This document shows positions 18,787 through 28,127 of a stretch of 64,000 nt of DNA, piece after piece. The first letter of the stretch is position 1. Every line of letters begins with the position of its first letter. The position numbers and the translations under genes were made by a program. A model generated the notes under the pieces. The model was not told where the DNA came from. It made no database searches and saw only the letters and a list, made by a program, of their open reading frames with translations. Origin of the DNA: Gangjinia marincola (GTDB lineage Bacteria; Bacteroidota; Bacteroidia; Flavobacteriales; Flavobacteriaceae); contig NZ_BAAAFG010000015.1 in NCBI RefSeq assembly GCF_039523415.1, forward strand, positions 558,001 to 622,000. The letters run 5' to 3'.

Positions 18787-19235
18787 TTCAAATTTCTTTT
18801 CTCCATAAAGAAACGCTTTAGCAAAGCAGAAGCTTCATCTTTCAAAACGCCCATGGTGACCTCAGTTTTGGGGTGTAATTTTACTCCCATTTTCAAGTAG
18901 CCGCGTAGCTCATCTGGGGCTGCAAAAACGATTCGGCTAATCTGGCTCCAATACAAAGCTCCCGCGCACATTTGGCAAGGTTCAAGCGTAACGTATAATG
19001 TACAATTTTTGAGGTATTTTCCGCCTAAAAAATTAGAAGCAGCGGTTATGGCTTGCATTTCGGCATGAGCAGTAACATCAACCAGCAGTTCGGTTAGATT
19101 ATGACTACGTGCAATGATTTGTTGATTCGAAACAATAACAGCTCCAACGGGTATTTCATTGCGTTCATAGGCCAACCTGGCTTCGGCAAGTGCTTTTCGC
19201 ATAAAATACGCGTCGTCATAAACATCTTCCAGCAT
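18783..19235 (-). CDS. tadA: tRNA-specific adenosine-34 deaminase
   Basis: A 150-residue zinc deaminase that converts A34 of tRNA-Arg(ACG) to inosine. Zinc ligands and catalytic Glu are visible as HAEMQ (His57, Glu59) and EPCQMCAGA (Cys87, Cys90). The N-terminus MLEDVYDDAYFMRKALAEA and the segment NEIPVGAVIV fit TadA rather than a cytidine or guanine deaminase. The length is usual for the family. It is transcribed towards the GH65 gene and shares four bases with its 3' end, and it diverges from dxs with a 69-base gap. Confidence 0.92.
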   Translation of the reverse strand: MLEDVYDDAYFMRKALAEARLAYERNEIPVGAVIVSNQQIIARSHNLTELLVDVTAHAEMQAITAASNFLGGKYLKNCTLYVTLEPCQMCAGALYWSQISRIVFAAPDELRGYLKMGVKLHPKTEVTMGVLKDEASALLKRFFMEKRNLN

Positions 19236-19292
19236 ACTGCAATGGGTTTGGTCAAAGCTACAAATTCATTTCTATTCAAACGCGTATAATTG

Positions 19293-19300
19293 TACCTTTG
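19293..19300 (+). promoter_or_regulatory. Candidate -7 promoter element for dxs
   Basis: TACCTTTG matches the Bacteroidota -7 consensus TAnnTTTG exactly. A weak -33-like TTTC lies at 19269-19272, at normal distance. Only four bases separate the element from the dxs ATG, so a transcript from here would have almost no leader. The match may instead be fortuitous. Confidence 0.45.
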
Positions 19301-19304
19301 AGCG

Positions 19305-21074
19305 ATGCTACACGATATCAATTCGCCTAAAGATCTTAGAAAACTGTCATTAATACAGCTGCCTGACCTTGCGCAAGAGTTGCGTGAGTTTATCATTGAT
19401 ATCGTCGCTACAAAAGAAGGTCACCTTGGGGCAAGTCTGGGCGTTGTGGAGCTTACCATTGCACTACACTATGTATTCAACACTCCAGATGATCTCCTGG
19501 TCTGGGATGTAGGGCATCAGGCCTATGTGCACAAATTACTTACAGGAAGAAGAGACCGGTTTCATACCAACAGGCAGCTAGGGGGGATTTCAGGCTTTCC
19601 CGTACGTGAAGAAAGCCCTTACGACACGTTTGGTGTTGGTCATAGTTCTACCTCGATTTCAGCCGCCTTAGGTATGGCGATTGCTTCGCAGCTTCAAGGA
19701 GAGGGGACGAAGCAGCATATCGCCGTTATTGGAGATGCGTCCATTGCAAGTGGGATGGCATTTGAGGCCTTAAATCATGCCGGAGTCACTAATGCCAACC
19801 TGTTGATCATATTAAACGACAATGCGATAGGAATTGATCCAAGTGTAGGTGCGCTCAAAGAATACTTTGCTAAAACTACAGTTGGGGATACACCCGGCGG
19901 AACCATTTTTGAAGCACTTAGCTTAACCTATAAAGGTCCGGTTGACGGGCATAATCTTGACGCTTTAGTGAAAGAATTAAAGCGACAGAAGGAATTAAAA
20001 GGCCCCAGAATTCTTCATGTTGTCACTAAAAAAGGAAAGGGTCTCCGTCAAGCGGAAGAAGATCAGGTACGCTACCATGCACCGGGTAAATTCGACAAGC
20101 TTACGGGCGATATTCCTAAGGTCACCAACGCTCATGAACAATTACCTGAAAAGTTTCAGGAGGTGTTTGGAAAAACACTGGTTGAACTAGCTGAAGCCAA
20201 TTCAAAAATTATAGGGATCACCCCGGCTATGCCTACCGGAAGTTCCTTGACCTATATGATGGAGCGCTTTCCTAAACGCGCTTTTGATGTAGGTATAGCG
20301 GAGCAGCATGCGGTTACCTTTTCGGCAGGGATGGCCACTCAAGGATTCAAGGTGTTTTGTGTGATTTATTCTACATTTTTACAGCGCGCTTACGATCAGG
20401 TTATACATGATGTGGCCTTGCAAAATTTACCGGTCGTATTTTGTATTGATCGGGCAGGATTAGTTGGGAACGATGGTGCTACCCACCATGGTGTATTTGA
20501 TTTAGCTTATCTCAACGCAATTCCCAACTTGCGTATTGCGGCACCGGCTACTCTTATTGACCTGCGAAATCTGTTATATACTGCCTCAATAGATCAAGAC
20601 GGTCCTATTGCGATACGTTATCCACGGGGTAGAGGAGAAGTGCTCCAATGGAAACGGCCCTTTAAGCAACTAGAGATTGGCAAAGGAAAACAGCTAAAAG
20701 CCGGAATTACGGTCGCTGTACTTTCTTTAGGAGCGATTGCAGGTAATGTGACAATGGCCATTCAGGGATTACCCCAACATGATCAAGAAAAAGTAGCCCA
20801 CTACGATATGCGGTGGATGAAACCTTTAGATCATGAATTACTGGATCAAATCGTAACGCAGTTTGACCATATCATTACGGTAGAAGATAGTGTGATCAAA
20901 GGAGGATTTGGAGAAGCTGTGGTCTGTTATTTCGCTAAAAGGTGGCAGGGTAAACATGTTGAGGTGTTGGGAATTCCAGATCAGTTTATCGAACACGGGA
21001 GCACCATGGAATTAAAAGAGATTGCAGGGATATCTACTGGAAATATTCAAAAATTGCTTCAAGATATGATATAA
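19305..21074 (+). CDS. dxs: 1-deoxy-D-xylulose-5-phosphate synthase
   Basis: A 589-residue thiamine-diphosphate enzyme that condenses pyruvate and glyceraldehyde 3-phosphate in the first step of the methylerythritol phosphate route to isoprenoids. Visible blocks: WDVGHQAYVHKLLTGR near residue 65, the TPP motif GDASIASGMAFEALN...N near residues 145-170, the transketolase central block with DVGIAEQHAVTFSAGMA near residue 326, and DRAGLVGNDGATHHG near residue 385. The start MLHDINSPKDLRKL matches the usual beginning of the family. At 589 residues it is slightly shorter than the E. coli enzyme, as is normal in Bacteroidota. Confidence 0.97.
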   Translation: MLHDINSPKDLRKLSLIQLPDLAQELREFIIDIVATKEGHLGASLGVVELTIALHYVFNTPDDLLVWDVGHQAYVHKLLTGRRDRFHTNRQLGGISGFPVREESPYDTFGVGHSSTSISAALGMAIASQLQGEGTKQHIAVIGDASIASGMAFEALNHAGVTNANLLIILNDNAIGIDPSVGALKEYFAKTTVGDTPGGTIFEALSLTYKGPVDGHNLDALVKELKRQKELKGPRILHVVTKKGKGLRQAEEDQVRYHAPGKFDKLTGDIPKVTNAHEQLPEKFQEVFGKTLVELAEANSKIIGITPAMPTGSSLTYMMERFPKRAFDVGIAEQHAVTFSAGMATQGFKVFCVIYSTFLQRAYDQVIHDVALQNLPVVFCIDRAGLVGNDGATHHGVFDLAYLNAIPNLRIAAPATLIDLRNLLYTASIDQDGPIAIRYPRGRGEVLQWKRPFKQLEIGKGKQLKAGITVAVLSLGAIAGNVTMAIQGLPQHDQEKVAHYDMRWMKPLDHELLDQIVTQFDHIITVEDSVIKGGFGEAVVCYFAKRWQGKHVEVLGIPDQFIEHGSTMELKEIAGISTGNIQKLLQDMI

Positions 21075-21076
21075 AA

Positions 21077-21100
21077 AAAGACCACCTTTTGGTGGTCTTT
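21077..21100. terminator. Bidirectional intrinsic terminator between dxs and the M36 peptidase
   Basis: A perfect 10-bp stem, AAAGACCACC / GGTGGTCTTT, with loop TTTT, starts two bases after the dxs stop and lies 20 bases from the convergent peptidase stop. A-tract on one side and T-tract on the other allow use in both directions. Confidence 0.9.
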
Positions 21101-21120
21101 GTGTAGAATTACACCTTGTG

Positions 21121-23733
21121 TTATTCGATCACAAGTTTCGTAGAGAAGGTACCTTTTTCAGCTGTAATCTTTACTAAGTAAATGCCTTGAGAGAATGAAG
21201 AGGTATTTAAAACAACATCATTACTCAAATCAGCATCCTGAGATAAGATTATACGACCATTAATATCATATATAGCAATAGTTGCCGTTCCATTCAAATT
21301 ACCTGACTGAATAACAACCTGATCTTTAGCCGGGTTAGGATAAAGTCCAAAATCTCCAGTTGCAAATGATGCTGTAGAAAGAACTCCCGCCGGGATATCA
21401 AAATTTTCTACTTGATCAAATCGGCTATTTGTAGAACCTTGAGACGCATTTTCACCAACTCCTCTATTTGCAAAAGCTGTCCAAATTAATAGTTGATTGG
21501 CTCCATCATTTGAAAGCATATCAGCTTCTAGAATAGCATCTCTACCAGTAACAAATCCAACACCGCACGGTTGTAACTTTAAGGCATCAACGACTAGTTG
21601 AAATGCGATATTATTACCTCCTGTACCATTATAAATATCAGCATCAAAACCATATTCATCAATAAGTGCCCACGTCATATCCCAAAGTATGGAAGCCCAA
21701 ACAGTTCCTATTCCATGAGGTTGTGAAATACCGGCACTATTAGTGTCCCCATAGGTTAAACTATTTATAGCGAAATCTGTGCTGTAGCGGGCCGGTCTAA
21801 TACCAGAACCTGTTATCGGCTGGCTAACTGCATAGGTAGCTATTCCTCTGGGTTGTTCAGCAAAATCATCTGCATCCATCGTAAGAATAAGTCCTAAGAA
21901 ATCGCTCCAGCCCTCTCCCATTTGTTCTGCGTTAAAAAGACATCCTGAATTTGCAGGTCCACCAGTAAGGCGCGTTGATAATCCATGACCATATTCATGA
22001 GCCACAATACCATTATCAAAACTACCGTCAACTTGATACGGACCAGCATCAAATAATGTCATATTTAATGTTCCACCTCCTTGCAGTTCTGTAATAATTT
22101 GTTCTCCTTCAGCTTGGGCAATCATGACAACAGGTATAGTCACTTGATCACCAACATCGCCACCAGACATTCCTTGTGCCGGTCCCGGTACGTTATTCAC
22201 AACAATCACTGCAATTGCTCCTTCATTTTCTGCTGCCAACGCTTTAAAACCAAATTGGCACTCTCCTCGTCTAATAATAGCTATGGATCCAGTTAGATCA
22301 TCCCCATTTAAAATAGTATCACACGCATCGGTCTCGTCAGTTGACACTCCAGAATTGTCATCTATAACAACAACTGCATCAGCAATAAGTGGGTCATCAA
22401 AGGGTAAGACTCCTCCAAAACCTGCAGCAACCACAGAATAATCTCCCTGTAAAGGTCCGGCAGTATTAATGATTAGAGAATTACCGGGATTGCCAGAAGC
22501 ACTCCATAGGAACATGCTCATCCTTGGATTTTGACCATCTGGTGGGGTTCCAAAAGTGGCGTTGTTTAATGAACTACCATCTTGGCCATCTGCATTAACG
22601 CTATCAGATTGATTACCACCATTTCCATAATTGTTTTCTTGAAAATTACCGCTTGCTTCATCAAAGCCGTACTGATAGAGAACATCATGAATCACGTTAT
22701 TCCAGTAAAAGAGGTTAACTAAAGATGCATCTTGAAATGAAGATGGTGGACCGTTGAACTCTAACTCAAAATCGAAATTCAAATCAGCAGTTCCATCAGG
22801 TGAGTATCCTATACCATTATTCGAATTGCGATCTTCTTGTGCCCATACATTATTTCCTCTGGTAACAGTAAACTCTGCTCCAGCTGCTCCATTGACGTCA
22901 TGCCATCCAAAAGGAGAAGCTAATAGGTCAACCGGTTCTTGAACCAGTGCCCGATCCCCATGATTTGGAGATTCTACCGGTAAAGGAAATACATTATATT
23001 GTGAGCCGTCATTTAATATGCTAAGACTATTTTCTCCAAACGCAAGCTCTTTCTCTGTTTTTATCTTTGAAGGTAATGTACTTCTCACCCCATCGTGATT
23101 GTGACTTTCAAACGTACATGAAATTACAAGATCATTTTTATTAATGATTTCTCCGGTTAACGCGTCAACTCTTATACTCCACATGTGTTTAGTATCTGTA
23201 GTTTCTATAAAAAGATCCCACGCCAATTTTAATGTATTATTTTCAATCGGAGCATAGACCAGATTAGCCGTAATATTCTGTAATGAAACGTTTCCTTGAT
23301 CCAATATATACCTCGTATTGCCTTGGGAGATAATTTCTATTCCGGTTGGGTTCCCTAAGTTCAAACTAGAAGCAGCAGAAGCTACCGCCTGTTGAGGTGT
23401 TAAGGCTGGTGAACTGGTATTTACGTTAGCTGTAATATTTTTTATAAAGCTGTTCGCAAAACTTACTACCTTGTTATTCTTGATGGCAAAATTAGCTACT
23501 CCGTTAAATACGGGAATTCCATTAACCGTTTGTTGCACATAGACGTGCTCCACGTCAAGACTTTTAGTATAATACTGATTAGTCACTACTAAATGGTCTA
23601 CATCAGACTCAGTAAGATTCAAGGATTTTGATTCATTCTGTAAATAGGTTTCTATCACAGGGATATAATCCTTTTGTGCATAGGTGCTTAAGGTTAAAAA
23701 CGCCAAAAGCACGAGGGTAATTATTTTTTTCAT
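21121..23733 (-). CDS. Secreted M36 (fungalysin-like) metallopeptidase with PA domain and T9SS sorting domain
   Basis: An 870-residue exported protease. Order of parts: signal peptide (to about residue 19), FTP/PepSY-type propeptide (VQQTVNGIPVFNGVANFAIK), M36 catalytic domain, a protease-associated domain inserted around residues 430-560 (IAIIRRGECQFGFKALAAEN), the zinc motif AHEYGHGLSTRL with His579, Glu580 and His583, and a C-terminal type A sorting domain from FGLYPNPAKDQV to STKLVIE. The last part directs export by the type IX secretion system and cell-surface or extracellular release. It is transcribed alone between terminators and probably serves extracellular protein digestion. Confidence 0.92.
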   Translation of the reverse strand: MKKIITLVLLAFLTLSTYAQKDYIPVIETYLQNESKSLNLTESDVDHLVVTNQYYTKSLDVEHVYVQQTVNGIPVFNGVANFAIKNNKVVSFANSFIKNITANVNTSSPALTPQQAVASAASSLNLGNPTGIEIISQGNTRYILDQGNVSLQNITANLVYAPIENNTLKLAWDLFIETTDTKHMWSIRVDALTGEIINKNDLVISCTFESHNHDGVRSTLPSKIKTEKELAFGENSLSILNDGSQYNVFPLPVESPNHGDRALVQEPVDLLASPFGWHDVNGAAGAEFTVTRGNNVWAQEDRNSNNGIGYSPDGTADLNFDFELEFNGPPSSFQDASLVNLFYWNNVIHDVLYQYGFDEASGNFQENNYGNGGNQSDSVNADGQDGSSLNNATFGTPPDGQNPRMSMFLWSASGNPGNSLIINTAGPLQGDYSVVAAGFGGVLPFDDPLIADAVVVIDDNSGVSTDETDACDTILNGDDLTGSIAIIRRGECQFGFKALAAENEGAIAVIVVNNVPGPAQGMSGGDVGDQVTIPVVMIAQAEGEQIITELQGGGTLNMTLFDAGPYQVDGSFDNGIVAHEYGHGLSTRLTGGPANSGCLFNAEQMGEGWSDFLGLILTMDADDFAEQPRGIATYAVSQPITGSGIRPARYSTDFAINSLTYGDTNSAGISQPHGIGTVWASILWDMTWALIDEYGFDADIYNGTGGNNIAFQLVVDALKLQPCGVGFVTGRDAILEADMLSNDGANQLLIWTAFANRGVGENASQGSTNSRFDQVENFDIPAGVLSTASFATGDFGLYPNPAKDQVVIQSGNLNGTATIAIYDINGRIILSQDADLSNDVVLNTSSFSQGIYLVKITAEKGTFSTKLVIE

Positions 23734-23807
23734 ATTCTGGTTTTAATGATGTATTGCTAAACTAATAGTCGTTAGTTTAACGGAAAGGTTACGAAAATAT
23801 AACACAA

Positions 23808-23835
23808 TCTGGGATTTTGAATTGTAAATCTCAGA
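23808..23835 (-). terminator. Probable terminator downstream of dgt
   Basis: On the minus strand TCTGAGATTT and AAATCCCAGA form a stem with one mismatch and an 8-base loop, followed by a T-rich run. It sits 26 bases after the dgt stop. A second inverted repeat, TAAACTAA / TTAGTTTA, at 23758-23779 lies further on, in the leader of the peptidase gene. Confidence 0.5.
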
Positions 23836-23861
23836 TTTAACACCTGTTTACTCCAATATCA

Positions 23862-25208
23862 TCAAAGGTTTAGCTCTAATCCTTCAATTTTCTTAAATAA
23901 GCGTAAGGCGTTGCTGTCGCTAAAAGAAGCTACTGTACTACAAAGGTTAATCAAATTAGCGTAAAGATCGTCCCCAATAACAACATCAGATAACATGCCT
24001 TTTTTGATGAGCATGTCAAAATTAGATGGAGTATTAGTATTAATCCTCTCAATAGCTCCGCAAAAATGATCCAAGAGCGTGGATAAAATTTTATATCCTG
24101 CGATCTCTTTTTCGACGACTTCCTTGCTTTGGTAGATATTTTCAACGCTAATTTTAAGAATATCGTTGATTTGAGCTGAATATGCAGAAACATCCATCAA
24201 TGCCTTTGAAAAGGTACCGTTTAAAATTTCTTTTTCGTGCTTAATAAAGTTTTCTGCGGCTTCATTAATGAGAACTCCGATGGCTAAGGCTCTTAAGTAG
24301 CTCACCCGATCTGCTGTGGTGCTTAATTTTGCGTATTTTTTTACATCAAGTTGATTTTTGACCAACTTTATTAAATATTCTAATGCAAAATCTTCTTCAA
24401 TTAAGCCTAGGTTAATACCGTCTTCAAAATCTATGATGGTATAACAAATATCATCTGCCGCTTCGACTAAGTAGGTAAGTGGATGACGGGAATACAGCGT
24501 TTCACCTTCCATTTTTTGGCTGGAGAGGCCTAACTCCTCTGCAATCTCGTAAAAGTGCTCTTCATCTGACGAAAAGTAGCCAAATTTTTTATGTGCAATA
24601 TGCTGAGTGGGTTTATGCGGAAGTGATGGTTTGGGGTATTTCATAAAGGCTCCCAAGGTGGCGTAGGAGAGGCGTAATCCGCCCGAAATTCCCTGTCTGC
24701 TTTGAGTTAATAATTTAAAGCCGTTCGCATTACCTTCAAAGTGGGTAAGATCCTGAAACTGTTTCCGCGTAAGCGAATCCTTAAAACGTTTCCCATTTCC
24801 GCGGCTAAAGTATTCGCCGATGGCCTTTTCACCACTGTGACCAAAGGGAGGATTACCAATATCATGGGCGAGTGCAGCCGCTGCTACGATTGCGCCAAAA
24901 TCATTAAATTGGTATCCTAAGGTTTGGTGGAGGTGGGGATGTTTTTCTACTAATTTTTTACCCACAATTCTACCTAACGACCTCCCAACGACAGAGACTT
25001 CCAGACTATGCGTAAGACGAGTATGGACAAAATCGGTTTTAGATAGCGGAATAACCTGAGTCTTGTCCTGTAAACTTCTAAAACCCGAAGAAAAAATAAT
25101 GCGATCGTAATCTACTTCAAACCCTAGACGTGTATCATCCTGCTCTTTACGCAGTCGTTTATTCGTATCTCCTAATCGCTTGAGCGAAAGCAGTTGTTCC
25201 CAGTTCAA
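23862..25208 (-). CDS. dgt: Deoxyguanosinetriphosphate triphosphohydrolase-like dNTPase (HD domain)
   Basis: A 448-residue HD-domain hydrolase that splits dNTPs to deoxynucleoside and triphosphate, thereby tuning dNTP pools. The start of the metal site is RLTHSLEVSVVGR (His near residue 66), followed by AALAHDIGNPPFGHSGE with the HD pair near residue 115, and YLVEAADDICY (Asp near residue 247) supplies the last ligand. The beginning MNWEQLLSLKRLGD is usual in Bacteroidota members. Proximity to nrdA and nrdB, which make deoxynucleotides, is functionally sensible, although a terminator separates them. Confidence 0.93.
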   Translation of the reverse strand: MNWEQLLSLKRLGDTNKRLRKEQDDTRLGFEVDYDRIIFSSGFRSLQDKTQVIPLSKTDFVHTRLTHSLEVSVVGRSLGRIVGKKLVEKHPHLHQTLGYQFNDFGAIVAAAALAHDIGNPPFGHSGEKAIGEYFSRGNGKRFKDSLTRKQFQDLTHFEGNANGFKLLTQSRQGISGGLRLSYATLGAFMKYPKPSLPHKPTQHIAHKKFGYFSSDEEHFYEIAEELGLSSQKMEGETLYSRHPLTYLVEAADDICYTIIDFEDGINLGLIEEDFALEYLIKLVKNQLDVKKYAKLSTTADRVSYLRALAIGVLINEAAENFIKHEKEILNGTFSKALMDVSAYSAQINDILKISVENIYQSKEVVEKEIAGYKILSTLLDHFCGAIERINTNTPSNFDMLIKKGMLSDVVIGDDLYANLINLCSTVASFSDSNALRLFKKIEGLELNL

Positions 25209-25267
25209 AATAAGAATTTAGATATTAGACGTTAGAGCGTTCTCAGCATAGCTGCTCACTGTTAGAC

Positions 25268-25290
25268 AAAATCCCCGCATTCGCGGGGAT
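25268..25290 (-). terminator. Intrinsic terminator after nrdA
   Basis: ATCCCCGC at 25271-25278 and GCGGGGAT at 25283-25290 form a perfect 8-bp GC-rich stem with a 4-base loop. On the minus strand it is followed by TTTTG. It is about 117 bases downstream of the nrdA stop. Confidence 0.8.
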
Positions 25291-25344
25291 CTGTTTATTG
25301 GTTGTTCTTAATTAGATTTTTTTAGGTTTTGTGTTTCTTCAACA

Positions 25345-25367
25345 TTTTGACTACGCTCAATGTGACA
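25345..25367. repeat. Degenerate solitary copy of the dispersed palindromic repeat
   Basis: The segment TTTTGACTACGCTCAATGTG followed by ACA keeps the frame of the repeat found at 39891-41228 (ccTTCGACaagCTCAggaTGACA), including the GACxxxGCTCA core and the TGACA end. It lacks the rest of an array. Assignment rests on similarity by eye over 23 bases. Confidence 0.4.
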
Positions 25368-25406
25368 GCAAGATTATGACACCTGAAAAATCTAGAAATC
25401 TTATTT

Positions 25407-27899
25407 TTACGACCCACACATCAGGCAATCATCTCCTTCGGCTTCTTTTGACTGCTGGATAATCGCTTTTAATTCTTCAGGAGTGAGTGAGCTTTCTTCA
25501 GAAACAGCCGCAGGTTGCATTACATGTTGTGGTGCAGGTGACGGTGCGGCTTGCGCTTTTAACGTTGCCGCAGCTTTTGCAGCTACTTGCTCTGCATTGG
25601 CCGCAACCGTTGCTTCAGGTTGTTTTTTACTTTCTGCTTTAAGCGTAAATTTAATGGCATCTACGGCAGACTTCGTTCTTAAATAATACATTCCTGTTTT
25701 GAGTCCGCTTTTCCACGCATAAAAATGCATAGAGGTCAATTTTGCCATGGTTGCTCCTTCCATAAACAGATTGAGCGATTGTGACTGATCGATAAAATAT
25801 CCCCTGTGGCGCGCCATGTCAATGATATCTTTCATGGATAATTCCCACACGGTTTTATATAGTTCTTTTAATTCTTGCGGAATAATATCAATATTTTGTA
25901 CAGATCCATTTGCACGCATGATGGCGTCTTTAAGATCATCATTCCAAAGTCCTAAGTTTACCAGATCTTCTAATAAATGCTTGTTTACTACGATGAACTC
26001 GCCAGAAAGTACTCTGCGGGTATAAATATTTGACGTATATGGCTCAAAGGCTTCGTTATTTCCAAGAATTTGAGAAGTAGACGCCGTTGGCATAGGGGCA
26101 ACCAATAACGAGTTACGTACACCGTGCTCCTTGACTTGTTTACGCAGTTTTTCCCAGTTCCATCGACCGCTTAATTCTTCGTCTTTAATTCCCCATAAGT
26201 TATGCTGAAATTCTCCTTTACTAATGGGAGATCCTTCATAACTTTCATAGGTTCCATCTGCTTTAGCTTCTTCCATAGATGCGGTGACCGCAGCAAAATA
26301 CAGTGTTTCAAAAATTTCTTGGTTTAACTTTTTAGCCTCTTCACTCGTAAACGGAAGTCTTAACTTAATGAACGTATCAGCCAAACCTTGCACACCTAAT
26401 CCAACCGGTCTGTGGCGCATGTTAGAGTTTTCGGCTTCTTTTACCGGGTAATAATTACGGTCAATAACGCGGTTTAAGTTCTTCGTAACACGTTTTGTGA
26501 TCTTGAATAATTCCTTATGATCGAACTCGCCGTTTTTAACAAACATAGGGAGTGCGATAGAAGCCAGGTTACACACCGCAACTTCATCTGGGCTGGTGTA
26601 CTCTAAAATTTCAGTACATAAGTTAGAAGAACGGATCGTACCTAAATTTTGCTGATTTGATTTGCGGTTACAGGCATCTTTGTAGAGCATGTAAGGAGTA
26701 CCGGTTTCGATTTGAGATTCCAGGATTTTCTCCCAAAGCTCTCTTGCCCTTATAGTTTTACGTCCTTTTTCTTCGGCTTCATATTTTAAGTATAACTCTT
26801 CAAAAGCTTCACTGTGGCAGTCAAATAAGCCGGGACATTCATTAGGACACATTAAGGTCCACGTGCCATCTTCTTGCACGCGCTTCATGAATAAATCTGG
26901 AATCCACATGGCGTAGAATAGATCACGTGCACGCATTTCTTCTTTACCGTGATTCTTTTTGAGGTCTAAGAAATCAAAAATATCTGCATGCCATGGTTCA
27001 AGGTAAATAGCAAATGAGCCTTTACGTTTTCCACCACCCTGATCTACATATCGTGCTGTATCATTGAATACACGAAGCATAGGCACGATTCCATTAGAGG
27101 TACCGTTAGTACCAGAAATATAGGATCCTGTTGCACGTACATTATGCATAGATAGTCCTATCCCGCCGGCAGATTGTGAAATCTTGGCTGTTTGCTTGAG
27201 TGTATCATAAATACCATCTATGCTGTCTTCTTTCATTGTGAGTAGGAAGCAAGATGACATTTGAGGCTTAGGGGTACCTGCATTAAAGAGGGTAGGCGTA
27301 GCATGAGTAAAAAACTTTTTAGACATCAATTCATAGGTCTCCACAGCAGCGTCAAGATCATTGAGGTGAATCCCGATCGAAACACGCATCAGCATATGTT
27401 GAGGACGCTCTGCGATTTTGCCGTTGAGTTTCAATAAATAGGAACGCTCTAAGGTTTTAAACCCAAAATAATCGTACCCAAAATCACGATTATAAATAAT
27501 AGTAGAGTCTAATTTCTCTTTGTTAGCTTGTATCACTTCATATACATCATCTGCAATGAGTGGTGCTTTCTTACCGGTACGTGGATTAATGTATTCATAT
27601 AAATCGGTAACTACTTCGCTAAAGTTTTTCTTGGTGTTTTTATGCAGGTTAGAGACAGAAATTCGTGCAGCAAGCTGTGCGTAATCAGGATGTTTTGTCG
27701 TCATGGTTGCTGCAACCTCAGCCGCCAAGTTATCCAATTCACTGGTTGTTACGCCATCATATAATCCTTCAATTACGCGCATGGCGACCTTTGTAGGATC
27801 AACCAGCGGATTAAGGCTGTAACATAATTTTTTTACTCGGGCAGTAATCTTGTCAAACATGACCGGCTCCTTGCGACCGTCTCTTTTTACAACATGCAT
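25407..27899 (-). CDS. nrdA: Ribonucleoside-diphosphate reductase, large (alpha) subunit, class Ia
   Basis: An 830-residue class I ribonucleotide reductase alpha chain, the catalytic subunit that reduces NDPs to dNDPs. An ATP-cone (VVKRDGRKEPVMFDKITARV, residues 3-22 onward) implies allosteric activity control. Catalytic-core blocks include QMSSCFLLTMKEDSIDGI (cysteine near residue 217), NLCTEILEYTSPDEVAVCNL with the Asn/Cys/Glu radical site, and PTASTSQILGNNEAFEPY. A long Ala/Pro/Gln-rich linker (about residues 768-812) leads to the redox CLMC pair in the C-terminal tail. It lies downstream of nrdB with a 228-base gap and ends before a strong terminator. Confidence 0.97.
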   Translation of the reverse strand: MHVVKRDGRKEPVMFDKITARVKKLCYSLNPLVDPTKVAMRVIEGLYDGVTTSELDNLAAEVAATMTTKHPDYAQLAARISVSNLHKNTKKNFSEVVTDLYEYINPRTGKKAPLIADDVYEVIQANKEKLDSTIIYNRDFGYDYFGFKTLERSYLLKLNGKIAERPQHMLMRVSIGIHLNDLDAAVETYELMSKKFFTHATPTLFNAGTPKPQMSSCFLLTMKEDSIDGIYDTLKQTAKISQSAGGIGLSMHNVRATGSYISGTNGTSNGIVPMLRVFNDTARYVDQGGGKRKGSFAIYLEPWHADIFDFLDLKKNHGKEEMRARDLFYAMWIPDLFMKRVQEDGTWTLMCPNECPGLFDCHSEAFEELYLKYEAEEKGRKTIRARELWEKILESQIETGTPYMLYKDACNRKSNQQNLGTIRSSNLCTEILEYTSPDEVAVCNLASIALPMFVKNGEFDHKELFKITKRVTKNLNRVIDRNYYPVKEAENSNMRHRPVGLGVQGLADTFIKLRLPFTSEEAKKLNQEIFETLYFAAVTASMEEAKADGTYESYEGSPISKGEFQHNLWGIKDEELSGRWNWEKLRKQVKEHGVRNSLLVAPMPTASTSQILGNNEAFEPYTSNIYTRRVLSGEFIVVNKHLLEDLVNLGLWNDDLKDAIMRANGSVQNIDIIPQELKELYKTVWELSMKDIIDMARHRGYFIDQSQSLNLFMEGATMAKLTSMHFYAWKSGLKTGMYYLRTKSAVDAIKFTLKAESKKQPEATVAANAEQVAAKAAATLKAQAAPSPAPQHVMQPAAVSEESSLTPEELKAIIQQSKEAEGDDCLMCGS

Positions 27900-28127
27900 A
27901 GGTGTACTTTTTTGGGTTTATTTTATAGTTGGTTTAATAAATAAGGCGGAAAACGAGTTGTTTAAAGCCTATAATTACTGCTAAGGTCATCAGCAGCACG
28001 TTTTAAGAGTTGGCGGTCTCTGTAATCTTCCGGTTATTGCAGAAGATGAATTTCAGGATTGAGCTTTTAACTGTCCTGAAGAATTTATGTTTTATTGACT
28101 TCTGCCGTAAGGCAAAAGAAAAGGATA
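27900..28127. other. nrdB-nrdA intergenic spacer with three short inverted repeats
   Basis: No gene is seen. ATCTTC/GAAGAT (28025-28047), TTCAGGA/TCCTGAA (28052-28080) and TGCC/GGCA (28103-28114) could fold in the nrdB-nrdA transcript. None has a proper T-tract for termination. A processing or regulatory role is possible but unproven. Confidence 0.4.

Noticed and set aside
19094..19396. Minus-strand 100-codon frame across the tadA-dxs junction
   Set aside because: It overlaps both genes in wrong frames and has no start context.
27900..28127. Possible small gene or riboswitch between nrdB and nrdA
   Set aside because: No frame with a ribosome-binding site and no fold matching a known riboswitch class could be recognised; only short inverted repeats are recorded.
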